From positions 1 through 31,485 of the IMG/VR virus record IMGVR_UViG_3300050120_000051: a stretch of DNA of 31,485 nt; one strand, 5' to 3'. Origin of the DNA: a virus. The position numbers and the translations under genes were made by a program. Below, piece by piece: positions 20,391-29,038 of the stretch; position 1 is the first letter of the stretch; the number at the start of each line of letters is the position of its first letter. The notes beneath the pieces were generated by a model that was given only the letters and a program-made list of their open reading frames with translations, had not been told where the DNA came from and made no database searches.

Positions 20391-20810
20391 ATGACCAAGG
20401 CCGCAACCATCAAATTTTCGCAGTTTCTGATCCAGCTCGGCAACGGCGCCGACCCGGAAGTGTTCGCGTCGCCATGCGGATTGAATTCGCGCGGTTTCGA
20501 CCGCACCGCGGCTACCAGCGACACCAACGTGCCGGATTGCGATAATCCCGACGCGCCGTCCTGGCTGGAGCGCGACGTCGTTTCGCTGTCGGCGAGCCTT
20601 AGCGGATCCGGCGTGGTCGCCGACGAGGACTTCGATACCTGGGACGCCTGGTTTACGGCCGCGACGTCGAAAAACGTCCAGATCAAGCTCGGTAACCGCA
20701 CCTGGCTCGGCCCGATGAAGCTGTCCAGCCTCAAGGTGTCTGGCCAGCGCGGCCAGCGCGTGACCTTCACCGCGACGCTGGATTCCGATGGCGAGCTGGT
20801 CCGGCAGTGA
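20391..20810 (+). CDS. Major tail (tube) protein, TP901-1 type
   Basis: The 139-aa protein reads MTKAATIKFSQFLIQLGNGA, then FASPCGLNSRGFDRTAATSDTNVPDCDNPDAPSWLERD, SASLSGSGVVADEDFDTWDAWF and KVSGQRGQRVTFTATLDSDG. The motif TSDTNVPDCDxPDAPxW and the GSGVVADED segment are typical of the TP901-1/GTA-type tail tube protein. An AAGGAGAA ribosome binding site lies just upstream. Stop and next start overlap as GTGA. Confidence 0.88.
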   Translation: MTKAATIKFSQFLIQLGNGADPEVFASPCGLNSRGFDRTAATSDTNVPDCDNPDAPSWLERDVVSLSASLSGSGVVADEDFDTWDAWFTAATSKNVQIKLGNRTWLGPMKLSSLKVSGQRGQRVTFTATLDSDGELVRQ

Positions 20811-21235
20811 GTGCGGACGGCGCCCTTTCGCTGTTCTGGGGTGATGGCGAGCAGCGGTTTCGCTTTGCCATCGGCCAGTGGCGCGAGCTGCAGGAAAAGG
20901 TCAACGCGCGGCGCATCGCGATCGGTGCGCCGGCGATCGGCCCGACCACGCTGCTCAATGCGCTGCGAGCTAAGGATGCGTGGCCGGATGACATCCGCGA
21001 CATCCTCCGCCTCGGCCTGGTCGGCGGCGGCCTGACGCCGCAGGAGGCGCATCGGCTGCTGGCAAACTATTTCGACGGCAAGCCGCCATTCGAGCACATG
21101 CAGCCGGCGTTCCTGATCCTGTTCGCAGGATTGGTCGGCGTGCCGTCCGATCCGATAGGCGCAAAAAAAAAGAGGCCACGGGTAAGGACGAGCCGATCAA
21201 ATTCTCCGTCGTCTACGGCAACGGCGCAGCCATAG
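20807..21235 (+). CDS. Tail assembly chaperone, short form (gpG-like, GTA family)
   Basis: The gene starts at GTG 20807, overlapping the tail-tube stop as GTGA. The 142-aa product contains DGEQRFRFAIGQWRELQEKV, a helix (GPTTLLNALRAKDAW), DIRDILRLGLVGGGLTPQEAHRLL and PAFLILFAGLVGVPSD, the core of the gene transfer agent family tail chaperone (TAC). It binds the tape measure during tail assembly and leaves the finished tail. The sequence after GAKKK (RPRVRTSRSNS and so on) is out of keeping and is the zero-frame ending after the slippery site. Confidence 0.88.
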   Translation: MSADGALSLFWGDGEQRFRFAIGQWRELQEKVNARRIAIGAPAIGPTTLLNALRAKDAWPDDIRDILRLGLVGGGLTPQEAHRLLANYFDGKPPFEHMQPAFLILFAGLVGVPSDPIGAKKKRPRVRTSRSNSPSSTATAQP

Positions 21236-21381
21236 GCTTTACGCCGCGCGAGGTCGACGAGTGCTCGTTCTGGCAGCTCAATGCGGCCATCGACGGTTAC
21301 AATAAAGCCAACGGCGGCGAGGAAAATCTCGATCCGCCGTCTGATGCTGAATTCGATGAACTCTTGGAAATGGCCGCCTAA
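20807..21381 (+). CDS. Tail assembly chaperone, -1 frameshift fusion (gpGT-like)
   Basis: After a -1 slip on the A-run at 21163-21172 translation continues as EATGKDEPIKFSVVYGNG, then AIGFTPREVDECSFWQLNAAIDG, YNKANGGEEN and an acidic end, stopping at TAA 21379-21381. The fusion is about 191 aa. The extra domain with GFTPxEVDxxSxWQ and DGYNKAxGG is the usual second chaperone domain of GTA-type phages. This is the known lambda G/GT arrangement. The TAA overlaps the tape measure ATG by one base. Confidence 0.85.
21163..21172 (+). promoter_or_regulatory. Slippery sequence for -1 ribosomal frameshift
   Basis: Nine A residues (21163-21171) followed by G give zero-frame codons GCA AAA AAA AAG. They contain the canonical slippery heptamer A-AAA-AAG (21166-21172). 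A -1 slip puts the ribosome into the frame of the second chaperone domain. The +1 alternative hits a stop almost at once (TAA about 21 nt after the run). Confidence 0.88.
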
Positions 21382-23402
21382 TGGCTAACGACCTGGTTGC
21401 GCAGCTTGGCGCTCGGCTGGATCAATTCGCCACTGATTTGAATCAGGCCGGCGACATGGCGGATTCCGCCGTGAGCCGGATTGAGGCGTCGTTTTCCAAT
21501 CTGAATCCGAGTTTCGGCGGTCTCGCCAGTCTCGGCGGCATCGCGGCCGGCGCAATCGCCGGCGTCGCTGGGCTGCTGGCGGAGTTGAAGAACGTTAACG
21601 CCGAGCTGGCCCAGATCGGGCAGGCGGCGCAATACCTCAACACCACCACCGATCAGGTGCAGAAATTCCAATTCGCCGGCACCACCCAGGGCATCAGCAG
21701 CGAGGAATCGCTCGCCAACCTGCAGAACGTCGGCCGGCTGCTCAACGATGCCAACGTCAACGAAAATTCGCTGACAAGGCTGCTGGATGAAAACGGCATC
21801 CAGTATAAGAACCAGGCCGGCCAGCTCATCAGCATCAACCAGCTGTTGTCGATCGGCGCCGACCTGGTCAAGAACGCCGGCACCAATGCCGACAAGACCA
21901 CGATTGCGCAGATGCTTGGCCTGACCCAGCAATGGGTTCCCGCGCTCGAGCAGGGCGCCGCTGGCTTCAACAAGATTGCCGAGAGCGCGCAGGCCGCCGG
22001 CGGCATCATCGACAGCGCCACCATTGCCAAGGCGCAGAATTTCGACGCCGCTTGGAAGCAATCGTCGGCGCTGCTGGCTGTCCAGTTCAAATCGGTCATG
22101 GGCGACGTCGCGGGGTATCTCGACGACCTGATTGCCAAGGCGCAGAGCTTCGTCGAGGAACTCAACAAGGCCAACGGCAGCAGCCCTGGTTCTGGCCAGA
22201 CCAAGTTCAACGCCATTGCCGACATGATGCAGGTGGCGTCGAACGATGCGGCAGGGCTCGCCCAGAACCTCGACCAGGTCAATCGGGTGCTGGATTATCT
22301 CAACCAAAAGGGCGCGGATCCGCAAATCATCGCCGGCATCGAGGCTGTGCGAGAGAAGGCGCAGGCCGCGGCCGACGCGCTGATGGCGGCGGGACAAGCG
22401 GAATCTAAGCTGGCGTTTCCGGGCGGCGTTCCGTTGCCGGGCTCACGTCCGGCCGCGGCCAACGCGCCAAACCCGGATCCGACAACCATCCCGAAGCGCA
22501 AGACCGATGATTCTGAGGATGCGTTCACCCGCGCCGAAAATCAGATCATCAAGCGCACCGAGGATTATAAGGCGCAGACCGCGACGATCGGCGAAAACAC
22601 CCAGGCCAAGGTGCAGGCCAAGGCTATCGCGGATCTGCAAACCGCCGCCGATCGCGCCGGCCTTACGCTGACCGACCAGCAAAAGCAGAAGATGCTGGAT
22701 CTCGCCGCGGCCGAGGGCGTCGCCGCGCAGGCGGCGGCCGACCGCAATCAGAAGCTGCAGCAGCAGAACGAGCTGATGGCGGCGATCGGCGATCAGTCCA
22801 TCTCTGTGCTGGATGGCATTCGAACCGGGAGCCTCACCGCGGCCCAGGCCGTCACCCAGCTTACCAACTATCTGATCACGGCGATCGAGAAGGCCGCGCT
22901 GCTCGGCACCGGGCCGCTCGCCGGTTTTTTTGGCACCGCGGCCTCGGCGGGATCCGGAACCACCGGCGGCGCCATCGGGTCGATCGCCAGCATGCTGGGC
23001 TTCAATGGTGGCAGCGGCGTCGGCAGCTATGGGCAGGCCTCGAACGCGACCGGGCTCGGCGCCGGCACCGGCGGCATGTCGTTTCCGATGTTTGCCGCCG
23101 GCACCGATAGCGCGCCTGGCGGCATGTCGCTGGTCGGCGAAAACGGCCCTGAAATCATGAACGTGCCGAAGGGCGCGCAGATCATTCCCAACGATGTCCT
23201 ACGCAAGGGCGGCGGCGGCGACATCACGGTCAACCTGATCGAGGACTCGAGCCGGGCCGGCCAAACCCAGCAGAGCAGCAATTCCGGCGGCGGCATCGAT
23301 CTCGCCGTCTTTGTCGATTCCATCACGGCCAAGAACGCTGCCAATCCCGGCAGCGCGACCAGTGCTGCGCTCAACAGTCGCGGCCGGGTGACGATGCGGT
23401 GA
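21381..23402 (+). CDS. Tape measure protein
   Basis: The 673-aa protein is mainly alpha-helical, with long Ala/Gln-rich coiled stretches (NVNAELAQIGQAAQYLNTTTDQV; RKTDDSEDAFTRAENQI through KQKMLDLAAAEGVAAQAAADRNQ). It has hydrophobic segments near 47-67 and 500-550 and the typical C-terminal phage motif FAAGTDSAPGGMSLVGENGPEIMNVPKGAQIIPN. Tape measures set tail length and pass DNA; at 673 aa this predicts a tail of roughly 100 nm, using about 1.5 angstrom per helical residue. It directly follows the chaperone pair, as expected. Confidence 0.9.
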   Translation: MANDLVAQLGARLDQFATDLNQAGDMADSAVSRIEASFSNLNPSFGGLASLGGIAAGAIAGVAGLLAELKNVNAELAQIGQAAQYLNTTTDQVQKFQFAGTTQGISSEESLANLQNVGRLLNDANVNENSLTRLLDENGIQYKNQAGQLISINQLLSIGADLVKNAGTNADKTTIAQMLGLTQQWVPALEQGAAGFNKIAESAQAAGGIIDSATIAKAQNFDAAWKQSSALLAVQFKSVMGDVAGYLDDLIAKAQSFVEELNKANGSSPGSGQTKFNAIADMMQVASNDAAGLAQNLDQVNRVLDYLNQKGADPQIIAGIEAVREKAQAAADALMAAGQAESKLAFPGGVPLPGSRPAAANAPNPDPTTIPKRKTDDSEDAFTRAENQIIKRTEDYKAQTATIGENTQAKVQAKAIADLQTAADRAGLTLTDQQKQKMLDLAAAEGVAAQAAADRNQKLQQQNELMAAIGDQSISVLDGIRTGSLTAAQAVTQLTNYLITAIEKAALLGTGPLAGFFGTAASAGSGTTGGAIGSIASMLGFNGGSGVGSYGQASNATGLGAGTGGMSFPMFAAGTDSAPGGMSLVGENGPEIMNVPKGAQIIPNDVLRKGGGGDITVNLIEDSSRAGQTQQSSNSGGGIDLAVFVDSITAKNAANPGSATSAALNSRGRVTMR

Positions 23403-23405
23403 ACC

Positions 23406-23762
23406 ATGGTTGATGCGTGGCCCAACACACTGCCACAATGCTTCACGGTCGGTTATGCCGATGGTGAGGGCGACGGCTTGATTGAGACGTCTCCGGATAC
23501 CGGGCCGCCGATCACGCGCCAGCGGTCGTCGGCGGTCGTTCGTCCGCTGTCGGGGTCGATGCGCATGACCACGGCGCAGATCGGGATCCTTCACACGTTT
23601 TTCAAAACGACCATTCTGGGTGGCTCGCTGCCGTTCAATTTTCCGGATCCGACCTTCGGCGGCACCATCCTGGTTAAATTCCCGAAGGGCGGCCAGCCTA
23701 CGTGGCAGCAGACCGCGCCTGGCATCTATGGCGTTAACATCAAGCTGGACGTGTTGCCGTGA
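23406..23762 (+). CDS. Minor tail protein, WPxxLP type
   Basis: The 118-aa protein opens with DAWPNTLPQCFTVGY and continues with ETSPDTGPPITRQRSSAVVRPLSGSMRMT, then FFKTTILGGSLPFNFPDPTFGG and KFPKGGQPTWQQTAPGIYGVNIKLDVLP. The opening W-P-x-x-L-P and the R-x-R/RxS region are typical of small distal tail proteins located between the tape measure and the DUF1833 gene. It probably belongs to the tail tip, in the place of lambda gpM. Confidence 0.7.
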   Translation: MVDAWPNTLPQCFTVGYADGEGDGLIETSPDTGPPITRQRSSAVVRPLSGSMRMTTAQIGILHTFFKTTILGGSLPFNFPDPTFGGTILVKFPKGGQPTWQQTAPGIYGVNIKLDVLP

Positions 23763-24262
23763 GAGTGCTGTCGCTCAACTTCCGCACCGCGCTGTTCTCG
23801 CGGGAAACCGGCGAGATACCGATTTTCCTGCTGACCATCACCCATCCGAGCATGGCCGATCCGATCCTGCTGTCGACCGACCCGACGACGCGGCTTTCGA
23901 CTGATCCGCTGACTTACGGGACCGTCAGCCGTGGCATCACGTTTCAATATGCCGGCGTCAACGTGACATTGCCGGACGAGCAGGACAAATCGCCGCCGGC
24001 GTCGAAACTGACGGTTGCCAACGTGACCCAGAAGCTTGTCCCGCTGGCGCGCTCGGTATCGACGTCGCCATCGGTCAAGATCGAGGCTGTGCTGGCGTCG
24101 GCGCTCGATTCCGTTGAGCTGACTTTTCCGGCGATGGACATGACCAACCTGCAATATGACGTCAATAACCTGGTGTTCGATCTGACCATGGATGCCCTGG
24201 CGACCGAGCCCTATCCTGGCCTGACGATGGGACCGGCGTATTTTCCCGGCCTGTATTTGTAG
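23759..24262 (+). CDS. DUF1833 tail protein
   Basis: The gene starts at GTG 23759, overlapping the upstream stop as GTGA. The 167-aa protein has the DUF1833 pattern: LSLNFRTALFSRETGEIPIFLLTITHP, then YGTVSRGITFQYAGVNVTLPDEQDKSPP, KLTVANVTQKLVPLARSV and VELTFPAMDMTNLQYDVNNLVFDLTMD. DUF1833 proteins lie between the tape measure and the NlpC/P60 gene in many siphophages and take the position of lambda gpL. Confidence 0.85.
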   Translation: MRVLSLNFRTALFSRETGEIPIFLLTITHPSMADPILLSTDPTTRLSTDPLTYGTVSRGITFQYAGVNVTLPDEQDKSPPASKLTVANVTQKLVPLARSVSTSPSVKIEAVLASALDSVELTFPAMDMTNLQYDVNNLVFDLTMDALATEPYPGLTMGPAYFPGLYL

Positions 24263-24670
24263 ATGGGCACGTTCGATCGGTTTGTCGGGCTGCCCTATCT
24301 CGACAAGGGCAGGGATCTCGCCGGCGTCGATTGCTGGGGCCTGGTGTGGATGGTGTACCGCGAGCTGCTCGGCATAGAGCTGCCGTCCTATTCCGACCGC
24401 TATGTAACAGGCTCCGATCGGCGCGCCATCGCGCGGCTGATCGCTGGCGAGCTAGACGAATGGCGAGAAATCACCGTGACGCTGGAGCAGCCGTTCGATT
24501 GCGTATTGATGCGGGAGGGTGGCCTGCCGCGTCATATCGGGATCGTCACCTCGGCTGGCATGCTCTTGCACGTGCAGCCTGGTGCTACCAGCCGGATAGA
24601 ACGCTATCGCCACGGCCTGATCGCTGGGCGCGTCGTCGGGTTTTACCGATTTTCAGGCGGCGATGCATGA
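24263..24670 (+). CDS. NlpC/P60 peptidoglycan hydrolase of the tail tip (gpK-like)
   Basis: The 135-aa protein carries a Cys-His-His site: Cys24 in GVDCWGLV, His91 in RHIGIV and His103 in LLHVQPG. The early KGRDLAGVDCWGLVWMVY motif is that of phage NlpC/P60 domains, which cut the peptide stems of peptidoglycan during DNA entry. The JAMM domain present in lambda gpK is absent. The start directly abuts the previous stop, and its stop overlaps the next gene as ATGA. Confidence 0.88.
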   Translation: MGTFDRFVGLPYLDKGRDLAGVDCWGLVWMVYRELLGIELPSYSDRYVTGSDRRAIARLIAGELDEWREITVTLEQPFDCVLMREGGLPRHIGIVTSAGMLLHVQPGATSRIERYRHGLIAGRVVGFYRFSGGDA

Positions 24671-27600
24671 ACCGGCTCATTCGATCATCGGTAGACGGCG
24701 AGATATTATCGCCGCGCGACAGGGTGCGTGCGGTCGGCAAATCTCACCCGCTCAATGGCGGCCGGATCGATTGCTATCTTCCGGCCGGATCATCGATTTC
24801 GGAAATTCTAACCGAGGCCTTGAGCGAGCGGCCTGGTGCGGTTCTCAATCGGGACTTTGCCGTCCATATCGACGGCCATCCGATCCCGCGCGAAAACTGG
24901 CACCGCGTTCGCGTCAAGAAGGGTGCTACCGTCACATTCACGCCGCGGCTCGGCCATGGCGATATGCTCAAATCGGTTCTGGGCCTGGTCGTGGCGGTCG
25001 GCGCGCTGATTGCTGCGCCTTATCTGGCTCCTGGCCTGGTCTCGGCCCTTGGCGGCATCGGCCTTACGGTATCGACGGGGATTGCGACCGCTCTGGCGAC
25101 AGGCGGCATCATTCTGGCCGGCACGCTGGCGCTCAATGCGCTTTTTCCTGTCGCGCCGGCGCTGGACACCACGTCGACGCCGCTCAATTCAATCCGCGGC
25201 GCCAATAACCAGCTCGGCAGCGTCGACACGCCGGTCCCGGTTGTGCTCGGCAAGAGTCTGCAATCGCCGTTTTATGCGGCGAAACCCTACACCGAGATCA
25301 TCGGCAACGATCAATATCTGCGCATGCTGTTCTGCCTCGGCTATGGGCCGCTGGCGATCGACAGCCTGCAGATCGGCGCCACGCCGCTGGCGAACTATAC
25401 CGATGTAGAGATCGAGGTCCGGCAGGGGTTTCCCGGCGACGCGCCGACCACGCTCTATCCGGGCCAGGTCGATGAAGTTGATCTGGCGATCACGCTGGAC
25501 AATACCGTGGATCCGGCCGGCGTGCAGGGCGGCCATGGCGTCTGGACCAGTCAGTTTACCTCGGCCCAAGCCGACGCTTTTTCGCTGGATGTGACGGCCA
25601 CCCAAGGTGTCACTGCGACCGATGGCCAGGGCAATCCGTATCCCTGGCAGGTCCAGATCGCGACGCGCTACCGCCTGGTCGGCGCTGTCGGCTGGACCGC
25701 CGGGCCTGGCATGACGTTCACGCGCTCCTATAGCCCGACCAGGCAGGGCGTCTACGTCGCGGTCGCGCGCGGCCAGTATGAAGTTGCGGTGATGAAGGTG
25801 ACCGGCAACGGCGATCCCTCGCACGTGCAGGATATCGTCGTTTGGTCCGCGCTGCGGTCGTTCAAGTCCGCGCCGCCGCTGGCATTTCCAAAGCCGCTGG
25901 CGCTGATCGACATGCGCATCAAGGCGACCAATCAGCTCAACGGCGCGCTTAATACATTCAATTGCATCTGCACATCGCTGGTGACCGGCTATTCCGGCGC
26001 CGGAAATGTCTGGAATGCCAACGTCGCGTCGCAAAATCCGGCCGATCTTTATCGCTGGGTATTGCAGGGGCCGGCTAACATGCGCCCGCGCGCCGATTCC
26101 GCGGTTGATTTCGACAGCCTGCAGGGGTGGTGGAACGAATGCACGCTGCAGGGCTGGAAATATAACGGCGTCGTCAACGCCTCCGGCGGTTCAGTCTATG
26201 GCAAGCTGTACGAAATCGCCGCGGCCGGCCGCGCGCGTCCGACCTTCATTGACGGCAAATGGGGCGTGATCTGGGACCAGCCGACGTCCTCCATCGTTCA
26301 GCATTTCACGCCGTGCAATTCCTGGGGCCTGCAGGGCCAGCACGCCTATGCCCAGCAGCCGGATGGCTGGCGCGTGCAGTTCATCAACGAGGCCAACGGC
26401 TATACCCAGGACGAGCGATACGTTTACGACGACGGCTTCGATGTCACCAACGCCACGTTGTTCGAGACTATTTCGTTTCCCGGCGTCACCGATCCGAACC
26501 TGGTCTGGCGCATGGGCCGCTTTCAGATCGCGCAGGCGCGGCTGCGTCCGGAAAAGATCAATCTGTCGGTAGGCTGGGAGCAGCTGATCTGCACCAGCGG
26601 CGACCGCGTCGCGGTTACGCATGACGTGCTGTTGATCGGTCTGGCGTCGGGTCGCGTCAAGTCTGTAGCCGGCCAGGTCATCACCTTCGATGAAACCGTC
26701 ACGATCGTGGACGGAAAAACCTATGCGTTTCGGTTTCGGGTGCCCGACGATGCCAGGTCTATCCTGCGCGCGGTCGATCCGGAGCCGCTCGGCGTCGCGT
26801 TGGCAGAGGGTGATTATAATTCGCTGTCGCTGGTCGGCGATCTCAGTCTGGTCAAGGCCGGCACGCTATTCGGCTTTGGCGAGACCAATCAGGACTCGGC
26901 GATCTATCGCGTGTTCAGTATTGCGCAGCAGAGCGATCTTGTCGCGACGCTGACCCTGGTCGATGATGCGCCGGCGATCTCGCTGGCCGACCAGGGCGCG
27001 ATCCCGCCCTATAATCCCAACATCACCATCCCGCCGGATCCGTTCACGCTGACCGTGCGGGATCTGCGCTACCTCGAGGTGATCGACGGCCAGGGCGCCT
27101 CGGTTCGCGCGCTGGTGCGGCTGATCTGGCAGGTGCCGCGGTTCGGCAGGATCACGGCTTTCGAGATCCAGTCGCAGGATAACGACGTCGGCGCGCCCTG
27201 GGGGACGGTCGACACGGTGCCGGCGCCGCTGACGACGGTCGACATTCCGTTGCTGTCGGCAGGCGTTTGGAGTTTCCGCGTTCGCTGTCTTTTCGATGAC
27301 GGCACCGCCTCGGCCTGGGCGTCGCTGACCGGCCTCAATCTGCACGGCCTGACGTTTGCGCCGGGCGATGTCACCAATCTGCATATGGCGATCGTCGATG
27401 GCCAGACCGTGCTGGCCTGGGCGATCGTCGCCGACCAGCGCACGCTGAATTACGAGATCCGCAAGGGCACCAGCTGGGACGTCGGGCTATTGGTCGGTAA
27501 CGCCGTGGCGCAGCCGCCGTGGCCGACAACCGGCGATGGCACCTATCATGTGCGGGCTTACGTGCTGTCGCCGTTCGGGCTGCGGATCTATAGCGTCAAT

Positions 27601-28494
27601 GACGCCGAGATCACCATCGCCGGCTCGATCATTGCGCGCAATATCATCGTCTCGAAAGACGAACAGGCGACAGGCTGGACCGGCGCGCTCGATGGCGGCG
27701 TGATCGACGGCAGCTTTATCCGAACCGACGTCGCTCACGCGATTGCGACCAGCTGGGCCGCCGAGGTCGTGGCCCAGCTCGGCCTGACCGGCCTGCATAT
27801 TGCGGTCTATCTATCGTCGACCAGGGTCGACATCGGGCAGGCCGCGGCCTGCCGGTTCTGGACCGAATTCGAGGCCGATGGGACTTTGATCGGCGAGGAT
27901 TTTCTCGGCCAGGCCGATGTCTTGGGATCCGGCGACGCGCTCGGCGCCTCGCCGACGCGGTTTATCCAGGCATTTCCGATCTGGCATTTTGCCGCAACGG
28001 GGGTCGATGACGTGTTTGCGCCGGCCGACGTTTTCGGCCCGGCCGACGTGTTCACCGAAAGCGGCGTCGCCTATGATGACTGGGCGGCGGTCGCCACCGG
28101 CACGCGCGTCGCGCGTTATTTTCGACCCGGCTATGTGCTGATCACCTCGGATGCCTCCACCAACGCGACCGGCACCAAATTTTCCTGGTTTGTCGACGTG
28201 CCTGACCGCGAAGACGACTACACCGACCTGGCGGTGCCGAGCGCCGGCCTGAATATCACCTTTTACACCGGCGGTTATAACGCGACGCCGGCCGGCGGCA
28301 CCTCGCCGCTGCCATTCAACGGCGGCCCGAACGGCTCCACTGTGCCGCACGTGCAAAGCGCCATCATCAATCCGACCGATGGCGACAGCATCAACATCAC
28401 CAATCTCACGTCCGCCGGCTGCACCGTGAATGTCGTCAATGCCGGCGCCAACGTCACGCGCACCGGCGTCAATCTTCTGATCCGTGGTTACTAG
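24667..28494 (+). CDS. Tail tip protein: gpI-like domain fused to gpJ-like host specificity protein
   Basis: ATG 24667 (ATGA overlap) gives 1275 aa. An earlier frame opening at 24331 lies inside the peptidase gene and is rejected. Residues 1-100 look like the beta-grasp tail-tip domain of gpI (AGSSISEILTEAL, HGDMLKS), followed by a hydrophobic stretch of about 60 residues. From residue 180 on the gpJ-like body starts (VDTPVPVVLGKSLQSPFYAAKPYTEI, FNCICTSLV, DPADLYRWVLQGPAN). A fibronectin-like part lies around residues 820-910 (FEIQSQDN, WSFRVRC). It is the receptor-binding tip. The C-terminal 150 residues are Asn/Thr/Gly-rich with a small ADVF repeat. Confidence 0.85.
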   Translation: MNRLIRSSVDGEILSPRDRVRAVGKSHPLNGGRIDCYLPAGSSISEILTEALSERPGAVLNRDFAVHIDGHPIPRENWHRVRVKKGATVTFTPRLGHGDMLKSVLGLVVAVGALIAAPYLAPGLVSALGGIGLTVSTGIATALATGGIILAGTLALNALFPVAPALDTTSTPLNSIRGANNQLGSVDTPVPVVLGKSLQSPFYAAKPYTEIIGNDQYLRMLFCLGYGPLAIDSLQIGATPLANYTDVEIEVRQGFPGDAPTTLYPGQVDEVDLAITLDNTVDPAGVQGGHGVWTSQFTSAQADAFSLDVTATQGVTATDGQGNPYPWQVQIATRYRLVGAVGWTAGPGMTFTRSYSPTRQGVYVAVARGQYEVAVMKVTGNGDPSHVQDIVVWSALRSFKSAPPLAFPKPLALIDMRIKATNQLNGALNTFNCICTSLVTGYSGAGNVWNANVASQNPADLYRWVLQGPANMRPRADSAVDFDSLQGWWNECTLQGWKYNGVVNASGGSVYGKLYEIAAAGRARPTFIDGKWGVIWDQPTSSIVQHFTPCNSWGLQGQHAYAQQPDGWRVQFINEANGYTQDERYVYDDGFDVTNATLFETISFPGVTDPNLVWRMGRFQIAQARLRPEKINLSVGWEQLICTSGDRVAVTHDVLLIGLASGRVKSVAGQVITFDETVTIVDGKTYAFRFRVPDDARSILRAVDPEPLGVALAEGDYNSLSLVGDLSLVKAGTLFGFGETNQDSAIYRVFSIAQQSDLVATLTLVDDAPAISLADQGAIPPYNPNITIPPDPFTLTVRDLRYLEVIDGQGASVRALVRLIWQVPRFGRITAFEIQSQDNDVGAPWGTVDTVPAPLTTVDIPLLSAGVWSFRVRCLFDDGTASAWASLTGLNLHGLTFAPGDVTNLHMAIVDGQTVLAWAIVADQRTLNYEIRKGTSWDVGLLVGNAVAQPPWPTTGDGTYHVRAYVLSPFGLRIYSVNDAEITIAGSIIARNIIVSKDEQATGWTGALDGGVIDGSFIRTDVAHAIATSWAAEVVAQLGLTGLHIAVYLSSTRVDIGQAAACRFWTEFEADGTLIGEDFLGQADVLGSGDALGASPTRFIQAFPIWHFAATGVDDVFAPADVFGPADVFTESGVAYDDWAAVATGTRVARYFRPGYVLITSDASTNATGTKFSWFVDVPDREDDYTDLAVPSAGLNITFYTGGYNATPAGGTSPLPFNGGPNGSTVPHVQSAIINPTDGDSINITNLTSAGCTVNVVNAGANVTRTGVNLLIRGY

Positions 28495-28506
28495 GGGAAT
28501 TCCGAA

Positions 28507-28992
28507 ATGGCAGACATCAAGCAGCACGGCACCGCGGCGGTTGTCGCAGCGTTAGTTTCAATCGGCGCGCAGCAGGCGATGCCGCAAAAAACGCGCATCG
28601 TCGAAAAGCCGGTTTACGTCACGATCGGGACCAGCAAGCACGCCTGGCCGGATCTGTCGGATATCGAAAAGGCCGCACTCGCCGGCAAGGTCGGATTCCT
28701 GAAAGGCAGCAAGGTCGAGATCCTTTGCGGCGGCTCGGATTGCCGCGACCTGCAGACCGATCTCGATGACGTGTTCGAGGACGCCGGCGTTTCATCCGAG
28801 CGGGCATCGCCGTTCAACGCGCTGGGTTACGGCATCGCTGTGATCTATGGCGTTGGCGACTATGCCCACGCCTCGGCGCTGGCGGCCGAGATCAAGGCTG
28901 TGACCGCCGGCCGCGTGGCGCCGGCGGTTGAATCCGCAGCCCTGGTGCCGATCGACGGCCTGGTGATCGCAATCGGCAAACGGCCGCGCTGA
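28507..28992 (+). CDS. Unknown 161-aa protein after the tail tip
   Basis: An AGGGGAA sequence lies nine bases before the ATG. The N-terminus has a mildly hydrophobic segment (GTAAVVAALVSIGAQQAM) that could be a membrane anchor. The body has PDLSDIEKAALAGKVGFLKG, VEILCGGSDCRDLQTDLDDVFEDAG and NALGYGIAVIYGVGDYAHASALAAEI. The alternation of strand, helix, strand, helix suggests a small alpha/beta fold. The CGGSDC pair could form a disulfide if exported. It lies where tail fibre or lysis genes begin in related phages. No family is recognised. Confidence 0.6.
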   Translation: MADIKQHGTAAVVAALVSIGAQQAMPQKTRIVEKPVYVTIGTSKHAWPDLSDIEKAALAGKVGFLKGSKVEILCGGSDCRDLQTDLDDVFEDAGVSSERASPFNALGYGIAVIYGVGDYAHASALAAEIKAVTAGRVAPAVESAALVPIDGLVIAIGKRPR

Positions 28993-29038
28993 AACCCGCG
29001 CCAAATCAAAATCCGAAAAAACAAAAAGGGCTAGATCG

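Noticed and set aside
21378-22397. 339-aa open frame on the minus strand
   Set aside because: It is antisense to the tape measure gene. The Leu/Gly/Arg-rich composition is that expected from reading repeats of Ala, Gln and Asn backwards.
24331-24666. N-terminal extension of the tail tip protein to 1387 aa
   Set aside because: These codons overlap the NlpC/P60 gene in another frame. The translation is Arg-rich and the ATGA-coupled start at 24667 fits the pattern of the operon.
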